Shown piece after piece: positions 48,810-56,666 of a stretch of DNA of 64,000 bases. This DNA is from Hansschlegelia zhihuaiae (GTDB taxonomy: Bacteria; Pseudomonadota; Alphaproteobacteria; Rhizobiales; Methylopilaceae). The stretch covers positions 133,018-197,017 of the forward strand of contig NZ_RYFI01000002.1 in assembly GCF_004103825.1 (NCBI RefSeq), in the 5' to 3' direction. The notes beneath the pieces are model-generated. The model did not search any database. It was given only the letters and a program-made list of their open reading frames with translations, and had not been told where the DNA came from. Numbering within the stretch: the stretch's first letter is position 1; the number at the start of each line of letters is the position of its first letter. Both the position numbers and the translations under genes were made by a program.

Positions 48810-50084
48810 ATGGTCCCCGAGCTCGAGCCCGTCGCGCCGATCGACGCGCTCGCGGCGCTCGCCGCGCGCGGCCGGCGGCTCGATCCGACAGAGCACTGGA
48901 CCGAGAAATGGCAGGCCGAGCACGCCCACGCCTTCACGGTGGCGCGCTCGGCCGGCTTCGACATCCTGGCGGACATCCACCAGGAGCTCACCCGGGCGCT
49001 GGCTGAGGGCGCGACCTTCCGCGACTTCGCGTCCGAGCTGCAGCCGAAGCTCGAGCTCAAGGGCTGGTGGGGCCGCACCGAGGACGGCGTCCAGCTCGGC
49101 TCGATGCGCCGGCTGCGGACAATCTTCGACGCCAATCTGAGGGTCTCCTACGCGGCCGGCGCCTGGGCGGCGTTCGAGCGCAACAAGGCGACCCGGCCCT
49201 GGCTTCGCTACGTCGCCGTCATGGACGGCCGAACCCGGCCGGAGCACGCCCGCCGGCACAATCTCTGCCTGCGCGTCGACGATCCGTACTGGGACCGCTG
49301 GGCGCCGCCCTGCGGCTGGAACTGCCGCTGCACGCTGCAGAGCCTCTCGGACCGCGACGTCGAGCGCATGCGCGGCGAGCTCGCCTTCGCGCCGCCGCCC
49401 GATGAGGGCGTCCGCCAGTACCGGATCCGCGCGACCGGCGACGTGGTCGACGTGCCGATCGGCATCGACCCGGGCTGGGCGCACAACCCCGGCAAGGAAG
49501 GCCACCGGGCCGTCGTCCTCGCCGACAAGCTCGTCGAAGCGCCGCCCGAGCTCGCGGCTCAGGCGGCCGCGGATCCGGCCTGGCCGGCGCGGCCGCTCGC
49601 CGACGAGTTCGAGACATGGGCGACCAAGGTGGTCGACGGCGACCGCGTGAACCGCTCGACCTGGACCGTCGGGGCGATGACGCCGCCCATCCTCTCGGGG
49701 CTGAAGGCGCGCGGAATCGCGCCGGCCTCGGCCGCAATCACAGTCCGGCAAGATGCGGTCCGCCACATGCTGCGCGATTTCAAGGCGTCGCGCGGCGCCG
49801 CCCCGCCGATCGCCGCGCTGCTCCGCCTGCCGGAGACGCTGGGGCGCGCCTCGGCGGTGCTGCTCGACCGGCGGAGCGGCAAGCTGCTTTACGTGTTCGA
49901 CGTCGAGGCCGAAGAGCGGCTCGCGAAGCTCGTCGTCGAGATCGACTATGTCGAGCGGGCAAGCGCGCCGGATGTCGGGCGCGTGACGGTCGTCAGCAAC
50001 TCGATCCGGTCGGGCGGGATGGTCGAGACGCGCGTGCTGCGCGACCAAAACGCCTATGAGCTGATCGACGGCTCGCTGGACTGA
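48810..50084 (+). CDS. Head morphogenesis protein (Mu F-like) with C-terminal nuclease-like domain
   Basis: 424 residues. Residues ~25-190 are the Mu F-like minor head domain (AFTVARSAGFDILADIHQEL, RTIFDANLRVSYAAGAW, PPCGWNCRCTLQSLS with the conserved Cys pair). After a linker, residues ~265-424 resemble the phage barnase/EndoU/colicin/RelE-like nuclease (PBECR) domains found fused to such proteins: ITVRQDAVRHMLRDFK, RLPETLGRASAVLLDRRSGK and a late VVSNSIR strand. If so it may be injected with the DNA and act on host RNA. The second assignment is by pattern only. Start ATG 48810. Confidence 0.85.
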   Translation: MVPELEPVAPIDALAALAARGRRLDPTEHWTEKWQAEHAHAFTVARSAGFDILADIHQELTRALAEGATFRDFASELQPKLELKGWWGRTEDGVQLGSMRRLRTIFDANLRVSYAAGAWAAFERNKATRPWLRYVAVMDGRTRPEHARRHNLCLRVDDPYWDRWAPPCGWNCRCTLQSLSDRDVERMRGELAFAPPPDEGVRQYRIRATGDVVDVPIGIDPGWAHNPGKEGHRAVVLADKLVEAPPELAAQAAADPAWPARPLADEFETWATKVVDGDRVNRSTWTVGAMTPPILSGLKARGIAPASAAITVRQDAVRHMLRDFKASRGAAPPIAALLRLPETLGRASAVLLDRRSGKLLYVFDVEAEERLAKLVVEIDYVERASAPDVGRVTVVSNSIRSGGMVETRVLRDQNAYELIDGSLD

Positions 50085-50108
50085 AGCGGCCGCGCTAGAT
50101 CTTGGCGC

Positions 50109-50357
50109 ATGATCCCGACCACCGCCGCCGAAGCCGCCGCCCAGGGCTGGGACCGGCTGATGGTCGGCTGTCCGACATGCCGCAAGATCAAGACCGTGAT
50201 GCTCAACCGCCTGCCGCGCGGCTTCCCGCTTGGCGAGGTCCGCAAGCGGCTGTCCTGCCGCGTCTGCGGGTCTCGGCCGGATTGCGCCAGCCTCGAGAAG
50301 ACGATCCCGCCGCAGGGCTACGGGACGCCGGAGACGGAGTCGCTGAAGCTTTTTTGA
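50109..50357 (+). CDS. Small zinc-ribbon phage protein
   Basis: 82 residues with two Cys pairs (VGCPTCRK and LSCRVCGSRPDC), a probable zinc ribbon. It has Thr/Ala-rich ends. It is 24 bases after the F-like gene and is the last gene before the promoter gap at 50358-50721. Function unknown. Confidence 0.65.
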   Translation: MIPTTAAEAAAQGWDRLMVGCPTCRKIKTVMLNRLPRGFPLGEVRKRLSCRVCGSRPDCASLEKTIPPQGYGTPETESLKLF

Positions 50358-50579
50358 GAGGCGGCCGCCGGGGGCGCGCAACATCCCCGGTCGAACAGGC
50401 CGCGCGTCGTGTGCTCGACGGCGGCGCGCTCCGCGAAAGCGACTTCCTCGCTGCTTCGGCGGCCAAGCCCAAGATAGACCGCGCCGCCGCTCGAGCCAAT
50501 AGGAGGCCCGTAGAGGGCCCATTGCCGCCATGCGACGGGGCGATGTAGCCTGAGGGGGGCGCTTCGGCCGTTCTAGCCG

Positions 50580-50601
50580 TTTCAAAACCGGTTTAACGGC
50601 G
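50580..50601. repeat. 11-bp-period TTCRAA array, site E (two units)
   Basis: TTTCAAAACCG (50580-50590) then GTTTAACGGCG (50591-50601), 65 bases upstream of late promoter copy 2. The second unit contains TTAAC, the CtrA half-site form. Confidence 0.58.
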
Positions 50602-50640
50602 AAGCCTCGGGGAGACGATCCCCGCCTTCGCGGCTTCGCC
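50598..50640 (+). terminator. Nested hairpin before the capsid operon, possible terminator
   Basis: GGCGAAGCC (50598-50606) pairs with GGCTTCGCC (50632-50640); inside, GGGGA (50609-50613) pairs with TCCCC (50619-50623). No T-run follows. It lies at the end of the terminase-F operon. The rest of the 364-base gap 50358-50721 shows no convincing gene. Confidence 0.5.
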
Positions 50641-50665
50641 GCGACCGACGCGGTTCGCCCCGCTC

Positions 50666-50710
50666 CCTCACAACAGGCTTGCGAATTACGGCGCGGCGGC
50701 GGTTCGGGCA
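50666..50710 (+). promoter_or_regulatory. Candidate late promoter, copy 2 (capsid operon)
   Basis: Exact 27-bp copy (50666-50692) of 42570-42596 with GTTCGGGCA at 50702-50710. It ends only 12 bases before ATG 50722. That short distance favours a -10 within GAATTA (50682-50687) rather than in the downstream GTTCGG. Confidence 0.72.
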
Positions 50711-50721
50711 GTTTCGGCGCC

Positions 50722-51861
50722 ATGTCGAACGCCGCCGCCACGGAGATCGCGCTCTGCGCCGCCCTGCCGCTTCCCGCGGCCGGCGACGCGGCGCATCCGA
50801 AGGCGCCCGAGTTCATCCACCTCGTCCCGGCCGGTGACGTCGCCACCGTCGACGGCCGCGGCCCCTATCGCATGCCGGACGCCGCCAAGGTCGCGGCGAG
50901 CTTCGTCTCCGGCTCGCGGCTGCCGATCTGCGAAAACCACGCGATCGACTACGCGGCGCCGAAAGGCGGCCCGTCGCCGGCGCGCGGCTGGATCGTCGGC
51001 CTGCAGGCCCGGGACGACGGGCTCTGGGGCAAGGTCGAGTGGACCGCGGCCGGCGCCCGCCTCGTCACGAGCAAGGCCTATCGCGAGATCTCGCCGGCGC
51101 TCGTCCACCGCAAGGACGGGGAGGTCGTCGGCGTCGCCCGCGCCTCGCTCGTCAACATGGCGAACCTCCGCGGTCTCGTCGCCCTCCACAGCCAGCAAGG
51201 ACATTCGATGGATCTGCTCCCGCAGCTCCGCCAGGCGCTCGGCCTGGCAGAGAGCGCCGATGAGGCCGCCGTGCTGGCGGCCGTCAAGGGCCAGGCCGCC
51301 CGCGTCTCCACTCATGCGGCGATCGCCGCGGCGCTCGGCGTCGACGCCGGCGCGGCGACGGAGGTCGCCCTGCAGGGCGTCCAGGCCGCCGGCGCCAAGG
51401 CCGTGACCGAGGCGCTGAAGCCGATCAACGCGGCGCTCGGTCTCGCGGCGGACGCGGCGCCGGCCGTCGCGCTGCAGGCGGTCCAGGAGCTGCGCGATCC
51501 CGCGAAGCATGTTCCGGCCGCCACCGTGACGGCGCTCCAGTCGCAGCTCAGGGAGCTCGGCGAAAGCATCACGAAGGAGCGCGCCACGGCGTTCGTCGAC
51601 GCGGCGATCAAGGCCGGCAAGCCGATCGTGCCGCTGCGCGACCACTACATCGCCCGCCACATGGCCTCGCCCGACGAGGCCAAGCGCGTCGAGACCGAGA
51701 TCGGCGCGATGGTCTCGCTGCAGGGCGCCCGCCCGCGGCCGACGCCAAAGGAGGGCGAGCCCGCCCTCAGTGAGGTCGACGACCAGGTCATCGCCCTGAT
51801 GGGCGTCGATCCGAAGGCCTTCGCGGCCGCCCGCAAGCTCGAGGAAGAGAAGAGGGTCTGA
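50722..51861 (+). CDS. Prohead protease / scaffold precursor (Mu gpI-like)
   Basis: 379 residues. The N-terminal half (to about 160) is the Mu I-type protease: PEFIHLVPAGDVATVDGRG, LPICENHAIDYAAPKGG, then ARGWIVGLQARDDGLWGKVE and YREISPALVH. The C-terminal half is helical Ala/Gln/Glu-rich scaffold, shared with the nested product from 51208. It matures the head by cleaving the scaffold. No clear Shine-Dalgarno precedes ATG 50722. Confidence 0.88.
   Translation: MSNAAATEIALCAALPLPAAGDAAHPKAPEFIHLVPAGDVATVDGRGPYRMPDAAKVAASFVSGSRLPICENHAIDYAAPKGGPSPARGWIVGLQARDDGLWGKVEWTAAGARLVTSKAYREISPALVHRKDGEVVGVARASLVNMANLRGLVALHSQQGHSMDLLPQLRQALGLAESADEAAVLAAVKGQAARVSTHAAIAAALGVDAGAATEVALQGVQAAGAKAVTEALKPINAALGLAADAAPAVALQAVQELRDPAKHVPAATVTALQSQLRELGESITKERATAFVDAAIKAGKPIVPLRDHYIARHMASPDEAKRVETEIGAMVSLQGARPRPTPKEGEPALSEVDDQVIALMGVDPKAFAAARKLEEEKRV
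51208..51861 (+). CDS. Nested scaffold protein (Mu Z-like), in-frame internal start
   Basis: ATG 51208 lies in frame inside the protease gene with its own AAGGA six bases upstream. It would yield the 217-residue C-terminal scaffold (MDLLPQLRQALGLAESADEA ... EEEKRV). In Mu, the scaffold Z is made exactly this way from within I. Predicted from the start signals. Confidence 0.65.
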   Translation: MDLLPQLRQALGLAESADEAAVLAAVKGQAARVSTHAAIAAALGVDAGAATEVALQGVQAAGAKAVTEALKPINAALGLAADAAPAVALQAVQELRDPAKHVPAATVTALQSQLRELGESITKERATAFVDAAIKAGKPIVPLRDHYIARHMASPDEAKRVETEIGAMVSLQGARPRPTPKEGEPALSEVDDQVIALMGVDPKAFAAARKLEEEKRV

Positions 51862-52268
51862 TGGCCGCGCTCACCGCACCCCGCCACACCGTCACCCGCT
51901 CGGGCGACATCCGCGAGCCCGGCGTCAAGGGATCCACCAAGATTTTCCAGGGCGCCATGGCGGCGGTCGGCGCCGACGGCTTCGCCGTCCCGGCGTCGAC
52001 CGCCACCACCCTGAAGATCCTCGGTCGCGCCGAGGAGACCGTCGACAATTCGGCGGGCGCCGACGGCGCGGTCAATTGCCGGATCGCGACCGGCATCTTC
52101 CGCTGGGACAACTCCGCCTCCGGCGACGCCATCACCCGCGCCGACATCGGCGCGACCGCCTACGCGGTTGACGACCACACGGTCGCCAAGACCAACGGCA
52201 CCAACACCCGCTCGGCCGCCGGCGTCATCTTCGACGTCGACGACAAGGGCGTCTGGATCAAGCACTGA
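51861..52268 (+). CDS. Phage head decoration-like protein
   Basis: 135 residues, beta-rich and Thr/Gly/Ala-rich (STKIFQGAMAAVGADGFAVP, FRWDNSASGDAITRADIGAT, AAGVIFDVDDKGVWIK). The pattern of a small capsid-stabilising protein between scaffold and major capsid. The closing VDDKGVWI segment recurs in proteins at this locus in Mu-like phages. Overlaps the previous stop by one base. Confidence 0.72.
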   Translation: MAALTAPRHTVTRSGDIREPGVKGSTKIFQGAMAAVGADGFAVPASTATTLKILGRAEETVDNSAGADGAVNCRIATGIFRWDNSASGDAITRADIGATAYAVDDHTVAKTNGTNTRSAAGVIFDVDDKGVWIKH

Positions 52269-52278
52269 GGCGCCCCCG

Positions 52279-53172
52279 ATGCTCGTCAACGGCACCAATC
52301 TCCGCTCGCTCTACACGGGCTTCAACACCGCCTTCCAGGGCGGCTTCGCCGGCGTCGCGCCTCAGTACGCCGAAGTGGCGATGACGGTCCCGTCGACCAC
52401 CAGGGCGAACGAGTATGGCTGGATCGGGCAGTTCCCGAACATCCGCGAGTGGATCGGCGACCGCGTCATCCAGAACCTCGAGCTTTTCGAGTACCTCATC
52501 CGCAACCGGCCCTTCGAGGGCACGATCGCGGTCAACCGCGAGGACATCGAGGACGACAACATCGGGATCTACAACCCGCTGATGCAGGAGTTCGGGCGCT
52601 CCGCGGCGGTGTTCCCCGATCAGCTGGTCTGGGCGCTGCTAAAGGCCGGCTTCTCCACCCTCTGCTACGACAAGCAGTACTTCTTCGACACCGACCATCC
52701 GGTGCGCAACGAGGCCGGCGACATCGTCTCGGTGTCGAACACCGGCGGGGGAGCCGGCACGGCCTGGTACCTGCTTGACGCCTCGCGGACCATCAAGCCG
52801 ATCATCTACCAGACCCGGAAGCCCTTCACCCTGGTGCGGCGCGACCGGGAGGAAGACGAGAACGTCTTCAACCGGAAGGAATTCCAGTACGGCGTCGATG
52901 CGCGCTGCAACGTGGGCTACGGCTTCTGGCAGCTCGTCTTCGGCTCGAAGCAGACGCTCGACGCGACCTCCTACGAGGCCGCGCGCGTCGCCATGACCGG
53001 GATGAAGGGCGACTTCGGCCGCCCGCTCGGCCTCAAGCCCAACAAGTTGATCGTCCCGCCGTCCCTCGAGGGCGCCGGCCGCCGGCTCCTGCAGTCGCAG
53101 CTGGTCAATGGCGGCGAGAGCAACCCCTGGGCGGGGACCGCCGAGCTCGTCGTGGTGCCTTGGCTCGCCTGA
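52279..53172 (+). CDS. Major capsid protein (Mu gpT-like)
   Basis: 297 residues, HK97-fold head protein of the Mu T family: LRSLYTGFNTAFQGGF, PNIREWIGDRVIQNLELFEY, IRNRPFEGTIAVNREDIEDD, YFFDTDHPVRN, and the closing WAGTAELVVVPWLA. It should be the most abundant virion protein. Confidence 0.93.
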   Translation: MLVNGTNLRSLYTGFNTAFQGGFAGVAPQYAEVAMTVPSTTRANEYGWIGQFPNIREWIGDRVIQNLELFEYLIRNRPFEGTIAVNREDIEDDNIGIYNPLMQEFGRSAAVFPDQLVWALLKAGFSTLCYDKQYFFDTDHPVRNEAGDIVSVSNTGGGAGTAWYLLDASRTIKPIIYQTRKPFTLVRRDREEDENVFNRKEFQYGVDARCNVGYGFWQLVFGSKQTLDATSYEAARVAMTGMKGDFGRPLGLKPNKLIVPPSLEGAGRRLLQSQLVNGGESNPWAGTAELVVVPWLA

Positions 53173-53191
53173 GCCGACGGAAGGGAAAACG

Positions 53192-54019
53192 ATGGATACG
53201 AAGACCTCAGGGGGCGCGAAAGCGCCGACGGGCAAGGCCGCCAAGACTGCCGCGGCCGCGCCCAAGGCGGGGGCGACTGTAGCCTCCGCAACCGGCGGCG
53301 ATACGCTCGCCGGCGAGGCGGCCTCGCTTCCTGGCGGGGTCGCTTCCGACACGATCGCGGGCGGCCTCCGCGACACGCTGCTGGGCGGCGCGGCCAATAC
53401 CGTCTCGGGTCATGGTGGCGACACCCTGGAGGGCGCGATCGACCGCAGCATCGGCGAGGCGCTCGCCGGTCGGCGGCCGCTGCCGACGCCGGCGGCCGAA
53501 GCCGCGACCGCGATCGCCGAGGCGCCCGTCAATCCGTTGCCGGGCTCCGGCTTCCTCGACGATCCACGTCCGCTTGAAGCCCGTTTCGAAGGGCTTTCGA
53601 ACGCCGAGATCCTGTCGCTCAACGCGCGCCTGGCGTTGCTGCCAGCGGCCGACCTCGAGCTGTTCCGCGCAGAGCTCGCTCAGGCGCCAATCGACCCGGT
53701 GCGGGGCCAGGGCACGCTCGAGGGCGACGACCACCGTCGCTGGCTCGACACGACGGTCCGGACCGCCGGTCGCCTGTGGGGCGGGCTGCGCGCGCTTTCC
53801 GAAGGGCGCGCTCTGCCGCCCGTCACCGAGCTCGACGCCCAGTTCGCGCTCGACCCCGATAAGGGACCATGGCTCCGAATCCGCGCGACCCGCGAGGGGC
53901 ATCGCCGCGCCGGGCGCGCCTGGTCGACGGCGGCGGCCTTCGTGTCGGCGGGCGATCTCACCGACGCGGACATCGCAGCGCTGCAGGCGGATCCGGCGAT
54001 CATCGTCGAGGACGTCTGA
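53192..54019 (+). CDS. HI1506-like structural protein with Gly/Asp repeat N-terminus
   Basis: 275 residues. The C-terminal ~60 residues match HI1506-related proteins (WLRIRATREGHRRAGRAWST, then DADIAALQADPAIIVEDV), a Mu gp35-type head/neck component. The N-terminal ~95 residues are Ala/Lys-rich and then contain GGDTLAGE, SDTIAGG, RDTLLGG and GGDTLEGA, reminiscent of RTX-type turns. The middle (DDPRPLEARFEGLSNAEILS) contains TTCRAA array F at DNA level. Confidence 0.8.
   Translation: MDTKTSGGAKAPTGKAAKTAAAAPKAGATVASATGGDTLAGEAASLPGGVASDTIAGGLRDTLLGGAANTVSGHGGDTLEGAIDRSIGEALAGRRPLPTPAAEAATAIAEAPVNPLPGSGFLDDPRPLEARFEGLSNAEILSLNARLALLPAADLELFRAELAQAPIDPVRGQGTLEGDDHRRWLDTTVRTAGRLWGGLRALSEGRALPPVTELDAQFALDPDKGPWLRIRATREGHRRAGRAWSTAAAFVSAGDLTDADIAALQADPAIIVEDV
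53573..53605. repeat. 11-bp-period TTCRAA array, site F (two strong units, one weak)
   Basis: CTTGAAGCCCG (weak, 53573-53583), TTTCGAAGGGC (53584-53594) and TTTCGAACGCC (53595-53605), inside the HI1506-like coding region. Confidence 0.6.
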
Positions 54020-54023
54020 CCTC

Positions 54024-54464
54024 GTGGCTTACGCGACACTCCAGGATCTGATCGACCGGTTCGGCGCGAAGGAACTCGTTCAGCGCACCGACCGCACGAA
54101 CAAGCCGCCGTCGACGATCGACGAGGCGCTGGTCGAGCAGGCCCTGGATGGCGCGTCGTCCCTCGCCGACGGCTATCTGCGCAAGGTCTACGAGCTGCCG
54201 CTGCCGGCGACGCCGCGCGTGCTCGTCGACAAGATCTGCGACATCGCCCGCTACACGATCCGCGACGAGTCGAGCGAGGAGAAGGGCTTCGTCCACCGGA
54301 ACTACAAGGGCGCGCTCGACTGGCTCGAGCTCGTCTCGACCGGAGCGGTGGCGCTCGACCTCGGGTCGAACGTCCCTCCGCCGGAGCCTGCCGGCGGCGG
54401 CGCCGTGCGCTCGAGCTCGGGCGACCGCACGCTCACCCAGGGCTCGATGAAGGGCTACGTCTGA
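54024..54464 (+). CDS. DUF1320 family protein (Mu gp36-like)
   Basis: 146 residues matching DUF1320: YATLQDLIDRFGAKELVQRT, ASSLADGYLRKVYELPLP, ICDIARYTIRDESSEEK. A head-tail connector component by position. GTG 54024 is five bases after the previous stop; its end overlaps the next ATG by one base. Confidence 0.88.
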   Translation: MAYATLQDLIDRFGAKELVQRTDRTNKPPSTIDEALVEQALDGASSLADGYLRKVYELPLPATPRVLVDKICDIARYTIRDESSEEKGFVHRNYKGALDWLELVSTGAVALDLGSNVPPPEPAGGGAVRSSSGDRTLTQGSMKGYV

Positions 54465-55096
54465 TGGCGGCCGAGGGCGCGCGCGTCACGATCGACGACA
54501 GGGCGATCCGCGCGGCGATCAACGACGCGGTCGGCTCCGGCGCGCAGGAGCGCGCGATGTATGAGGACATCGGCGCCTACATGGTGACGGCGACCCAGCG
54601 GCGCTTCGAGGCCGAGACCGGCCCGGGCGGCCAGAAGTGGGCGCCGTTCGCCAAGTCGACGCTGCAGCGCATGCCGCCGAAGCGGAGGCCGCCGCGCCTG
54701 CTGCGCGACCGCAACCGGCTCTATTCGTCGATCGTCAGCCAGGCGTTCGGGGGCGGCGTCCGGGTCGGCACCAATCTCGCCTACGCCGCCATCCACCAGT
54801 TCGGCGGCGAGGTGAAGCAGGAAGCGCGCGAGCAGACCGCCGTGATGCGCTTGGTCAAGGACGGCGCGGGCCGCAAGGTCGACAAGGACGGCGCCATCAT
54901 CCGCTACGGATCGCGGCATCGTTTCGCCAAGGCGTCGACCCGCGTGAAGTCGCGCCGCGAGGTGACGTTCGAGGTCGGGGCGCGGACCATCACGATCCCG
55001 GCGCGGCCGTATCTCGGCGTCGATCCGACCGACGAGGCCGAGATCCTCGCCATCGTCGCCGACCACAAGGCGCGGGCGATCGGAGCGCAGCCGTGA
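54464..55096 (+). CDS. Virion morphogenesis / tail completion protein (Mu gpG-like)
   Basis: 210 residues, PF05069-like: MYEDIGAYMVTATQRRFEAE, GGQKWAPFAKSTLQR, RLYSSIVSQAFGGGVRVGTN, YAAIHQFGGEV, ARPYLGVDPTDEAEIL. Joins head and tail. In Mu this gene (G) lies before the head genes, whereas here it follows DUF1320, as in lambda-tailed transposable phages. Confidence 0.88.
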   Translation: MAAEGARVTIDDRAIRAAINDAVGSGAQERAMYEDIGAYMVTATQRRFEAETGPGGQKWAPFAKSTLQRMPPKRRPPRLLRDRNRLYSSIVSQAFGGGVRVGTNLAYAAIHQFGGEVKQEAREQTAVMRLVKDGAGRKVDKDGAIIRYGSRHRFAKASTRVKSRREVTFEVGARTITIPARPYLGVDPTDEAEILAIVADHKARAIGAQP

Positions 55097-55512
55097 TCGT
55101 CGGGGCGGTCATCGCGCGCCTCGAGGCGATCCCGCAGACCTTCGCGCTGGTCGAGGGCGTCGAGCGGCTCTCCGCGCTCGCGACCGAGGTCCCGACCGCG
55201 ACGCCGGCGGCCTGCGTGTTCCTCGACGAGGAGGCGGCCGAGGAGAACGAACGCGTCAACGGCGTGAGCCAGCGCGTCGAGGGCGACCTCAAGGTGGTGG
55301 TCACCACGAGCGACGTCTCGGACGCGCGCGGCGCGACCGGCGCCGACGACATGGAGGCGCTGAAGGCCGAGGTTCGGGAGAGCCTGATCGGCTGGACGCC
55401 GCCCGGGGCCGACGACGTCGTCACCTATCTGGGCGCGCGCCTGGTGCGCGCCGCCGGCGGCTACGTGACGGTCGAGATGACCTTCGCGACCGCCTTCACC
55501 GTCAGAGCCTGA
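55093..55512 (+). CDS. Mu gp37-like tail terminator-type protein
   Basis: 139 residues (DEEAAEENERVNGVSQRVEG, SLIGWTPPGADDVVTYLGAR, VTVEMTFATAFTVRA). Fits the gp37/DUF1834-like family by length, strand pattern and place. GTG start overlaps the previous stop. Confidence 0.75.
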   Translation: MIVGAVIARLEAIPQTFALVEGVERLSALATEVPTATPAACVFLDEEAAEENERVNGVSQRVEGDLKVVVTTSDVSDARGATGADDMEALKAEVRESLIGWTPPGADDVVTYLGARLVRAAGGYVTVEMTFATAFTVRA

Positions 55513-55528
55513 AACGAGGAGAGTCCCG

Positions 55529-55720
55529 ATGCCGGTGCGCACGGGCGGCCGCTACCTGGCCGACAAGAACGGGAAGGTCGCTCGCGATCCGAAGGACGAG
55601 GCCACCAAGCCTGCGCCCGGGCCGGGCGAGAAGTCGAAGAGCGCGGCGACTTACTCGCCGCCCGACAAGCTCGAGCAGCCGCCAGCCGAAGAGCCCGCGG
55701 CGAAGGGCAAGGGGACCTGA
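55529..55720 (+). CDS. Small Pro/Lys-rich phage protein (gp38-like)
   Basis: 63 residues, disordered, with RTGGRYLADKNGKVARDPKD at the N-terminus and Pro/Glu/Lys after it. It has a GAGGAGAG ribosome-binding site. Small proteins of this composition lie before the tail tube gene in related phages. Confidence 0.7.
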   Translation: MPVRTGGRYLADKNGKVARDPKDEATKPAPGPGEKSKSAATYSPPDKLEQPPAEEPAAKGKGT

Positions 55721-55723
55721 CCG

Positions 55724-56653
55724 ATGCCGCGCTATTTCCGCAAGCTCGCGACGCTGCTCAAAGGCGAGACCACCTACGGCGTCGACTCGGCGCCGATCGC
55801 CGCCAACGCCTTGCTCATGACCAACGTCTCGATCGAGCCGTTCCAGGGCGAGGAGGAGGCGCGCGAGCTCTATCTCCCGTGGCTCGGCCATCAGGGCGTG
55901 CTGTTGGTCGGCAACTTCGCCAAGGTCTCGGGCTCGATCGAGCTCGCGGGATCCGGCGCGGCCGGCGACGCGCCCGCGTTCGGCCCGGCGCTGCGCGCCT
56001 GCGGCCTCGCCGAGGTCATCTCGGCGGGCGTGAAGGTCGACTACCTGCCGGTCTCCTCCGGCTACGAGTCCGCGTCGATCTACTGGAACATGGACGGGGT
56101 GAACCACATCCTGCTGGGCGCTCGGGGCAACGTCCAGCTCGCCACCTACACGCCGAAGCGCATCCCGCGTCTCCAGTTCGAATTCTGGGGGCTGATGGGC
56201 GCGATCGCCGACGTCGCCCTGCCCGAGGTCGACCACGCGGGCTTCCAGGATCCTCTGCCGGTCTCCAAGGACAACTCGCCGGTGTTCTCGATCCACGGCA
56301 CGCCCTGCGTCGCCGAGAGCTTCGCGTTCAATCTCGGCAACCAGGTCGAGCCGCGCCTCCTGATCGGCAGGGACACGATGGAGATCGTCAACCGCAGCGC
56401 GACCGGAACCGCGGTCGTCGAGGCGGTCTCGGTCGCGAGCAAGAACTGGATCGGCATCTCGAAGTCCCATGCCAAGGGCGCGATCGCGGTCCAGCACGGC
56501 ACGGTGGCCGGGAACATCTGCGAGATCTCCGCGCCCGCCGTGCAGATCGGCCGGCCGACCGTCGGCCAGACGCAAGGCATCACCAACAACAGCCTTCCGC
56601 TCATGTTCACGCCCGACGAGGGCGATGACGAGCTGACGCTGACCTTCCGCTGA
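55724..56653 (+). CDS. Major tail tube protein
   Basis: 309 residues: FRKLATLLKGETTYGVDSAP, ELAGSGAAGDAPAFGPALRA, YWNMDGVNHILLGARGNVQL and a C-terminal Ig-like portion ending DEGDDELTLTFR. This is the pattern of siphoviral tail tube proteins that begin with 'leaky' tube strands. No sheath gene precedes it, supporting a non-contractile tail. Confidence 0.87.
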   Translation: MPRYFRKLATLLKGETTYGVDSAPIAANALLMTNVSIEPFQGEEEARELYLPWLGHQGVLLVGNFAKVSGSIELAGSGAAGDAPAFGPALRACGLAEVISAGVKVDYLPVSSGYESASIYWNMDGVNHILLGARGNVQLATYTPKRIPRLQFEFWGLMGAIADVALPEVDHAGFQDPLPVSKDNSPVFSIHGTPCVAESFAFNLGNQVEPRLLIGRDTMEIVNRSATGTAVVEAVSVASKNWIGISKSHAKGAIAVQHGTVAGNICEISAPAVQIGRPTVGQTQGITNNSLPLMFTPDEGDDELTLTFR

Positions 56654-56666
56654 GGAGGCGGCCCGC

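Noticed and set aside
47099-49135. A 678-codon antisense frame over the portal and F-like genes
   Set aside because: No recognisable domain and composition of a shadow frame; both plus-strand genes are clear family members.
50358-50548. A possible small gene in the gap before the capsid operon
   Set aside because: Open frames exist on both strands, but they lack ribosome-binding sites and recognisable composition; the gap is better explained by regulatory sequence.
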